Positions 57,333 to 64,000 of a stretch of DNA of 64,000 nucleotides are shown piece by piece (position 1 is the first letter of the stretch; each line of letters opens with the position of its first letter). A program made the position numbers and the translations under genes. The notes below the pieces were generated by a model, which saw nothing but the letters and a program-made list of their open reading frames with translations, was not told the origin of the DNA and searched no databases. This DNA is from Neurospora tetrasperma FGSC 2508 (taxonomy: Eukaryota > Ascomycota > Sordariomycetes > Sordariales > Sordariaceae), in contig NW_009799100.1 of assembly GCF_000213175.1 (NCBI RefSeq), positions 2,101,734 to 2,165,733 on the forward strand. The letters run 5' to 3'.

Positions 57333-59109
57333 GAAGAGTGTAGATTGACAGGACAGGACAGGACAGGACAGTACCGGACAGGAGAATCGTTTGCGTATTG
57401 AATTCCGTGTCCCATCGGCCGAGCTATATGAACCTAATAAGGCTACGACCGCTGTTACGTTCCAGATTGGACGATTGTCGTTTCGTCGCTGCGGCTTATA
57501 CACTAATCAGTAGCCCTTGCGAATTAAGAGATCAATCGATTCAGACACAGCGACAAGAGGACAGTGAAGGGACCAACAATACAACCCAGCAACTTTTTCG
57601 GTGAAAACTTTGCCTCTAAAAGAGTGATCCGTCTTCACGCTTGGTGCTATCTTTCTCCCCCTGATGGAGCAGCATGCAGGGTAATAATGATATATCCCTT
57701 GCGTAAGCAGACAAAAAAAAAACCGGACGTTGACGGACAAGCAGGAAGATCGGATGCGGCTCATTTGTCCCATGTCGTGAGACTGAGACAATCTCTCTGT
57801 AAAACCACTGGACTGTTAGTGCAAAGCTGGAAGGAACGTTCCGTCTTCCTGTAGCTTTGAGGGGCGGGATACGGGATCTCAAACGGACGGCTCATCAGTT
57901 ACCAGTCACCAGTTAACCATTCGGCCAAGTCCATGCGTGCCACGGCTCTGCAAAGTTTTGGTACTACCTACATGCTACCCAGTCTCAACCGTTACGAGGA
58001 GGTAAACCATGGATCACCACTCTGGTTTCGGCAACAAGTCAGCAACGGCTAACAGCTTCGAACAATATCGGCTACCGAAGAACTCCCGATTGGTCACCTC
58101 TTCTCCCACACCCCCCCCTTCCTTTGGTACTTTCCTAGGTCTCTTCTTTTCAGGGTCTTTTGTACGTGAACCTGACCACACACATGTACTTTACCTTTAT
58201 CTTCTGGCTCTCGGTTGTTTCTTTTCTTGTTAGTATTTATAACTCTCAAAGTTTCCAGCTTGTATCACTCGATCACGTTTGTTCAACAGACAGCCACGAT
58301 GGTGCTACACGTTCAAGCGCTAGCGTGATTTGAGTTTGAGATTGGCCGGCACGTCTGTGGTTAGGTAGAATACTTCTTCTCTTCTTTTACGTTATTTGTC
58401 TTCTTTATCGTTTTATTTCATTCTAGCATGTATCACCTCATAAGTTAGACCTTGTAGTGGAGCAGCTTGATTCGCCGTTGCGGTAGGCGGTAGGCTGATA
58501 GATCGGCATAGACATACCACTGGTTGAGACAGGAGTAAATAAAAGAAAAGGGGGCGGTAAATGGGTTGGGTGTAAACCGAACGTGGAGTCGTACGCATCA
58601 GTTCCTGTGGCCTCTTTCACCTCGAAGTGTACAATTACAAGGATGATGCCATTATTTTTATTTTTATTTTTTCTTAATTTTTTTTTAATGCTCCCGTACT
58701 TCTTGTTTCGCTTTTTTTCGGTTTTTTTTTTTTTTCTTTTTTTTTTTTTTTTTATCTAACACTATATTTTTTTTTCTAGAAAGTATCACTAGTCTTAGTA
58801 GTTAGCATGAGTGTCCATAGTCTTCCTTGGAAGTATGAGGAAATAATGCGGGCAGAACAGGATATGTGTTTTTTCTTTCACAATCGTAGCACAGCTTGTG
58901 CTTTCAGCCATGGATTGTGCAGCCAATGAGAAGCTCCATGCGTGAGACTAGCACGGCCAATTCAATCATTCCGACCATTTCTCCTCGTCTTCGCTTTCCT
59001 GTCCTTAACAATGGCTCTTACGCTAGGTTATAACAGTGCCTACAGTAGTATTCATACAAAGGCAAATCTTTCACATTGGAAATTCCCAGTGATGGACTAC
59101 CTAATCCGC
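57333..59109. other. Intergenic region with long T-rich tracts
   Basis: 1.78 kb between the stops of the transcription factor (+) and mob3 (-). It includes very T-rich DNA at 58650-58775 (runs of up to 16 T, TTTTTATTTTTATTTTTTC). No gene or RNA recognised. Confidence 0.55.
57347..57371. repeat. (GACAG)5 pentanucleotide repeat
   Basis: Five perfect GACAG units 15 bp after the transcription-factor stop, in its 3' UTR, with a further decayed unit just downstream. Confidence 0.9.
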
Positions 59110-61102
59110 CTATGCGACCTGCTCAGCACCAGGAGCCATGGCCTCTTCGTCCGACTTTTCCACCTTTGTCTCGTCTTTTCCCTCCTCCTTTTCGCCCTTC
59201 TCTTCCTCCTCCTGGGCGACGTTCTCGTCAGACTGCGCCAAGTCGTTTTCGGCGTGGCTTGGTTTCGTTTCATCTTGGTCATCATCTTGCTTCTCTCTGG
59301 ACCCATTGTCAGTAGATTCCAGTATCGGTTCCACGCCCACCGGCTGCTCATCGATCCCAGCATCGGCAACAGGTTTCATCGTGGAGTCTTTGTTCGACTC
59401 ATGACCGTCTCCAATGGGATCATCATTGGCGGATCCAGAAGAAGATGCCGGCGTATCAACATCACTATCCTCCGACTCCGACACTGATGTTGGAATTGCA
59501 CTTGTTCCGACCTCATTATGCGGAGTAACATCTGCTGATTTTGGACTTTCTTGATCCTCATTGCCTTGCTCTCCTACTTCATCATCATCGACTTTTGCTG
59601 ATTCCTCGTTGGACTCATCAGGAGTGCTTTTCTTTGTCGGCTGATCTTCAGACGTAGGATCGCCCTCTTGTACAGGCTCCTGAACGCTTGCTGTCGCCTC
59701 CTCTGTGTCCTTTTCCGACTCCGGGTGTCGCAATTCGGCAGGAGGCAAGGCTGCTGCTATATTGGCGGGTGCCGAATCTTCGGTTTTCGTCATGTCGGCT
59801 TCACTCGTTGGCTGATGGGGCGTATGCGGCTCTGTAGTCCCATGGCACACAATGACGGGAATGTTGTCTGTTTCCATCTCTTCTTCTGTGGCCGGCTCCA
59901 GTTCGGGAACCCTTCTGCGCGTGACCTTTGATTTTCCTCTTAAGTTCGCTGTGCTGCTGCCATCCTCTTCCTCCGCCTCCGGAACAGTCGTCACAGCGCT
60001 GCCAACCGAAGGGCTGCTCTTAATATGCCGCCTCGTGTTAGTCCTCATTGCGGCAGTATTGAGACCATCATCATCAGCGGGTTCCCCAACAGGTGTTCCC
60101 CGGCTTGCTATAACCGGAGGCTTCGCAAAAGTAACGGACCCCCCCGGCTGATGTGTCTTGGGTTTCTCTATCACGACTTGAGGAACGTCGTCGTCGCCCG
60201 ATGAGGTTGTTGTGCTCTCCAACCCTTCAGCCTCGGGAGGAAGCTGAAAGTTCTCGTGTTGGAGAGTCTTGAAGTGATCGCAGACGGTTTTGAAAAAGAT
60301 ATAAAGGCCCGTTTGGCCCTCGACAGCCCAGAAAACGCTGCGGTGTTGGAACCACGCATGGGCAAACATGCGATGTAGACGGCGAAAGATATTGACCAAG
60401 TGCCTCAAAGCCAGATTCTTGTCATGGGTGTCAACGAAGAAGCGGCTAGGGAAGTACTTGGGATTGGTCACAGTGTTGGCCGCCCAATCAAGGGTGTGAC
60501 AGCAATAGTCGATTGCGCAGCAGCTCTTGGGTGCATCATGCACGGCACATAAAAACTGCCACTCGCTTGCACGCATCTCGGGGCAGGTGGCAGCGCTGCA
60601 GGGCGGCTCATCGAACAGAAAACCAACAATGAGGTTGTTGCATTGTGTGATCAAAAAGCGGCACAGCTCATACAGCCATACCGTCTTGTCGATATGAGCA
60701 GGGGGCGTTGCGAGAATCTTGGCTGTCTCCCTTGTGATGGGAGTTGTGTTACCGGCCGTATGGTGCCAATGGAGGGCTGCCAAGTGCTCCTGGAGTTGGA
60801 AGGCCGAGTCAAGCTGCGCGTCGCAAGACAGAACATGTCAGCCTTGTTCTTGAAGAGATCAATGACTTTTCAGGCAGCGGACGAACCTGGTGCAGAGGAA
60901 CCAACGGAGGGCCGGCAGCCATGTCGGCGGCCTTGGTGCCCGGATGGATGCGACGATGAGACAGCAGGTCTATCGTAGGCATCTCGTATTGCTGCGCCTG
61001 GCGGTTGGCGATCGGGCCCATGGCTGGCGATGTGGGACCAATCTGGATCTCGGGGGCAGGCGGCGGGCTTGGGAGCCGAGGAGAGCTCGGAGGAAGCGAC
61101 AT
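59110..61102 (-). CDS. mob3: Mob3/phocein, STRIPAK complex subunit
   Basis: Phocein-type Mob proteins belong to STRIPAK (with striatin, PP2A, STRIP and SLMAP). In Sordaria and Neurospora they are required for fruiting-body development and hyphal fusion. Two exons, 61102-60887 and 60813-59110 (73-nt intron); 639 aa. The N-terminus is Pro-rich. The Mob fold lies at about 73-280, with LYELCRFLITQCNNLIVGFL, the zinc-site cysteines of EPPCSAATCPEM, DYCCHTLDWAANTV and FRRLHRMFAHAWFQHRSVFW. The C-terminal 350 residues are Asp/Glu/Ser/Thr-rich and disordered, as in other filamentous-fungal Mob3 proteins, while animal phocein is only about 225 aa. Splicing joins PLVPLHQ to LDSAFQLQEHLA. Divergent to zng1. 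Confidence 0.9.
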
Positions 61103-61847
61103 GATGGTGCTTCGTTATTTGGGCGCGATGTTGGATATGGGTGAAGTTGATACGCGAAGCTGGACAGCTACAACCGCGCGCAAGCAATGCCCAGCTGTGT
61201 CTGTCGTAACGACTTCCTTGTTCGTACTATTCGCCCGTTAGTTCGGCTCGACTTCCTGGCGGTATGGATGGTAGATGATTCTGCTCGGATCGATATGCCG
61301 GTGGAACAGATGAATCGAGACGGGCTGGGTCGCGTGCAGGCAGGCAGGATGAAAGGAAGAGTTGCCCGGATGAGGTCGTGGAGGTAGATTGACAGTCCAG
61401 ACGGGATCTGGGGTCCACGGCGGTGCCGTCAATGGGATTCCTTGGGAAACTGCCCCTGCTGCCCCTGTGCTGAGCTGGAGCTTCGAGCCTACAGGTACGC
61501 CAGTGGAAGGCGGGAATACGGGGAACTCACCCTGTACCTGGCGCTAAGATCAAGGAGGTGCCCAAGCTCCCAATTGCTCCTCGTGCTGTCTGACTGTAAA
61601 TTACGGTATCTGTGACAGATGTGCGTCATGCCTCTGGTAACCTAAAGGGCGTGGGCCAACAATCAGTTCTCCCCGGCAGCCTGACAAACATTACATACCT
61701 AGTGTACTGCGTAGGTAGAGGTATAAATACGTACCACTGGTCCCTGCGAGAAACCTATGGGTAAGGTGATTTAAACACTACACTTCTCGACAACGTTTTG
61801 TGTAATTCCACGACCAAGAACCTCCGCCCAGAGGACCTCAATTCAAT
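61103..61847. promoter_or_regulatory. Bidirectional promoter region mob3/zng1
   Basis: 745 bp between two divergent start codons, so both promoters must lie here. AGGTA/TACCT motifs recur (61495, 61700-61730). I cannot identify a specific factor site. Confidence 0.5.
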
Positions 61848-63334
61848 ATGGACTACGACGACGATGCTCCCCCGGATCTCATAGAGACCAACGAGGTCAT
61901 ACTCGAGGAGGAGAAGCCAGTCAAGGTTCCCATTACCATAGTAACAGGTATGCATTTTCCTACCAATCTCATTGTGGTCGACTTCGCGCTGATTATAACC
62001 TCAGGCTACCTTGGAGCGGGCAAGACCACCCTCTTGAACTATATATTGACTGCCCAGCATGGAAAGAAAATTGCCGTCATCATGAACGGTATGGCTGAAC
62101 ATCCCGGGCCTCGCCTTGCATTGGGATAGTTAGCTGACGATGAGATGTGTAGAGTTCGGAGACTGTTTGTCATCCTCTTGCTGCAACCCCTCAGCATAGG
62201 TATCTCTGCTAACGCTCAATCTAGCCCTGGACATTGAAAAGTCCCTCACCGTAAACAAGGATGGCGAGTCAGTCGAGGAATGGATGGAAGTTGGCAATGG
62301 CTGCATCTGCTGTTCGGTGAAGTGAGTTACCGATGATTGAGCACTTTGTCCCCATCAGCTATAGTACACTGACACTGACCAACATATGATCGTTTCAGAG
62401 ACACCGGAGTGAATGCCATCGAGTCCCTAATGGAAAAGAAAGGAAAGTTCGACTACATCTTACTCGAAACCACCGGGCTCGCAGACCCAGGGAATCTTGC
62501 ACCCCTCTTCTGGATGGATGATGGCTTGGGAAGCACCATCTACCTCGACGGCATTGTGACGTTGGTGGACGCCAAAAACATCCTTCGGAGCTTGGATGAT
62601 CCAGCTGGCAAGGTTGAGGGACACGAAGAGACCGATGAACATGGGCATGGGCCAGTCATGACGACCGCTCATGTCCAGATTTCACATGCTGATGTCATCG
62701 TAATCAACAAGTCAGACCTGGTCAGCGAGGACGAGCTGCAGGCCGTCCAGGACAGAATCACGTCCATCAACGGGCTCGCCAAAATCCACATAACCAAACA
62801 GAGTGTGGTTCCAGAATTGGAAGGATTCTTGCTCGACCTGCACGCTTATGACCGCGTGGAGGAATTGGACAAGCCAAGTCTGGGCCATAGCCATCTCGAC
62901 AAGGTCAGAGACTCCCTTTCATCTCTCGTGAATGGCTAGCAGGACCTGGACATTTCCTGATTTCATATGACCAACTAACATGAGTTTAGACGATATCAAC
63001 ATTATCTATTCCTCTACCGGTCCTGACATCAGCACAAGTCGAAAAACTGGATGCTTGGCTGAGGTCGGTTCTTTGGGAGAACATTCTTCCTGGACATGAG
63101 AACGCTGCTGACCGGCCAGCTTTCGAAATCCATCGATTGAAGGGTCGGTTGGTGCTCGAGGACGGTAGCGAGAAGATAGTTCAGGGAGTAAGGGAAATCT
63201 TTGAAATTTTCGAGGGCCCAGACAAGAGTCAGGGTCAAGCTGCGGGTAAACTTGTGCTCATCGGGCGTCATCTAGTCGATTTCGACTTCCCAACAAGCCT
63301 CCAGAAAACTGTTGATCTTGCCAAAAGCACCTAG
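61848..63334 (+). CDS. zng1: CobW-family zinc metallochaperone GTPase (Zng1)
   Basis: Zng1 delivers zinc to methionine aminopeptidase 1 in a GTP-dependent way. Exons 61848-61947, 62005-62088, 62153-62164 (12 nt), 62225-62321, 62399-62903 and 62990-63334; 380 aa. Walker [10 protein letters not shown] is at 34-42. NEFGD is joined across the micro-exon. The metal motif CICC is at 92-95 ([11 protein letters not shown]), [14 protein letters not shown] is the switch region, and INKSDL gives guanine specificity. A His-rich loop ([11 protein letters not shown]) lies at about 168-180. The C-terminal CobW domain includes [14 protein letters not shown] and VLIGRHL. The N-terminal tail reads DDAPPDLIE, where animal Zng1 has a CPELV motif, so the cysteine is missing. 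One intron uses donor GTCAGA. Confidence 0.92.
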
Positions 63335-64000
63335 CCGTCAGGCACCATATCATAGATGTAGGAAATCAGAACGGAATCCTGACGAACATTGCCTCATACG
63401 CGTCAGACCGGTGATGAAAGTCTTAATATTGTTTATACGCTGTGGAATTCTGGAAGCAGTGTGCATCCTGCTCTTGATACGGACCGTGGAGAGAAGTCCC
63501 ATTGGAGGGTCTTCGAATATTTGAGAATAGGGGGACGTCGATGGCCTGGAAGCACGGACCACATATCCTCAAGTTTCCGTCACCTGGACCTTGATCTTGA
63601 AGTCTCTAAATCCATGAAAAGAGGGCTTTCAGTCCGCCGAATCAGCGGTTCTTGATCGGAATTGTCTTGCCAGCCTTTAGGTTTCCGTAGTTGTCAACGG
63701 TCAACCCGGGCCTGCCAGTGTGCATACCATAACGAAGTGACCTACCTGTAGTAACACCAAACTGGTATGTACCCAGGTACACTGCAGCGTCTCCACATCC
63801 CGTCCCAGATGGAGGTAGGGACCACTCACTGCACCTGCGCAGCCAGTGCGTGCAGCTCCCGCTCGTTTCCACAGCGCGACCGGGCATTCACCTGCAAACA
63901 TCCATTCACTCTGGCAGCGCACCACGACACCACCGCAACCACTCGTCACCTTTTAATCGACGGCACAACTTGCTAATTGCGACAACCGGAAAACAACATT
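63335..64000. other. 3' flank of zng1
   Basis: 665 bp to the window end with short ORFs only; no recognisable gene or RNA. Confidence 0.5.

Overview
This window is nuclear DNA from a filamentous ascomycete, most likely a sordariomycete and possibly Sordariales. The evidence is short spliceosomal introns (mostly 53-157 nt, GT...AG, with CTNAC-like branch sites), intron-bearing nuclear tRNA genes, and proteins resembling Neurospora/Chaetomium-type orthologues. I find 18 protein genes, four tRNA genes, three short inverted-repeat mobile-element remnants and several simple repeats. There are no operons, no CRISPR array and no rRNA operon. Exon borders were read by hand from splice signals and protein-family conservation; each multi-exon model below adds up to an open frame.

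Left part (1-24 kb): a LIM-RhoGAP protein (Rga1 type) converges on an rRNA-processing protein (Fyv7 type). An Atos/FAM214-type protein, the 60S assembly factor Urb1/Npa1 and a disordered protein with an eIF4E-binding motif (4E-T-like) all read rightward. Then come an intron-bearing tRNA-Asp, a MITE-like element, a PPR protein, a tRNA-Gln and a leftward LSm4 gene whose first coding exon is only the ATG.

Middle (24-47 kb): an AT-rich, gene-free 3 kb stretch holds two near-identical tRNA-Ala genes and an inverted-repeat element with a tRNA relic inside. It is followed by leftward genes for a Gvp36-type BAR protein, mitochondrial N-acetylglutamate synthase, and a 3-hydroxyisobutyrate-dehydrogenase-like enzyme. 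Then come V-ATPase subunit e (rightward), the lipid-homeostasis protein Arv1 and an intracellular LysM protein (both leftward), condensin Smc2 (rightward) and a membrane-anchored MOSC/mARC-like protein (leftward).

Right part (47-64 kb): an 8.4 kb gene desert contains a 341-bp Tc1/mariner-type MITE flanked by TA. It lies upstream of a Zn2Cys6 transcription factor. After another gene-free 1.8 kb come the divergent pair Mob3/phocein (STRIPAK subunit) and the zinc-metallochaperone GTPase Zng1.

The genes are mostly housekeeping functions: ribosome biogenesis (Fyv7, Urb1), RNA decay/splicing and translation control (LSm4, 4E-T-like), chromosome structure (Smc2) and membrane/organelle homeostasis (Vma9, Arv1, Gvp36). 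I see no biosynthetic cluster and no clearly new multi-gene system. The most interesting items are the structured non-coding elements, the 4E-T-like protein, the altered N-terminal motif of Zng1 and the long desert ahead of the transcription factor.
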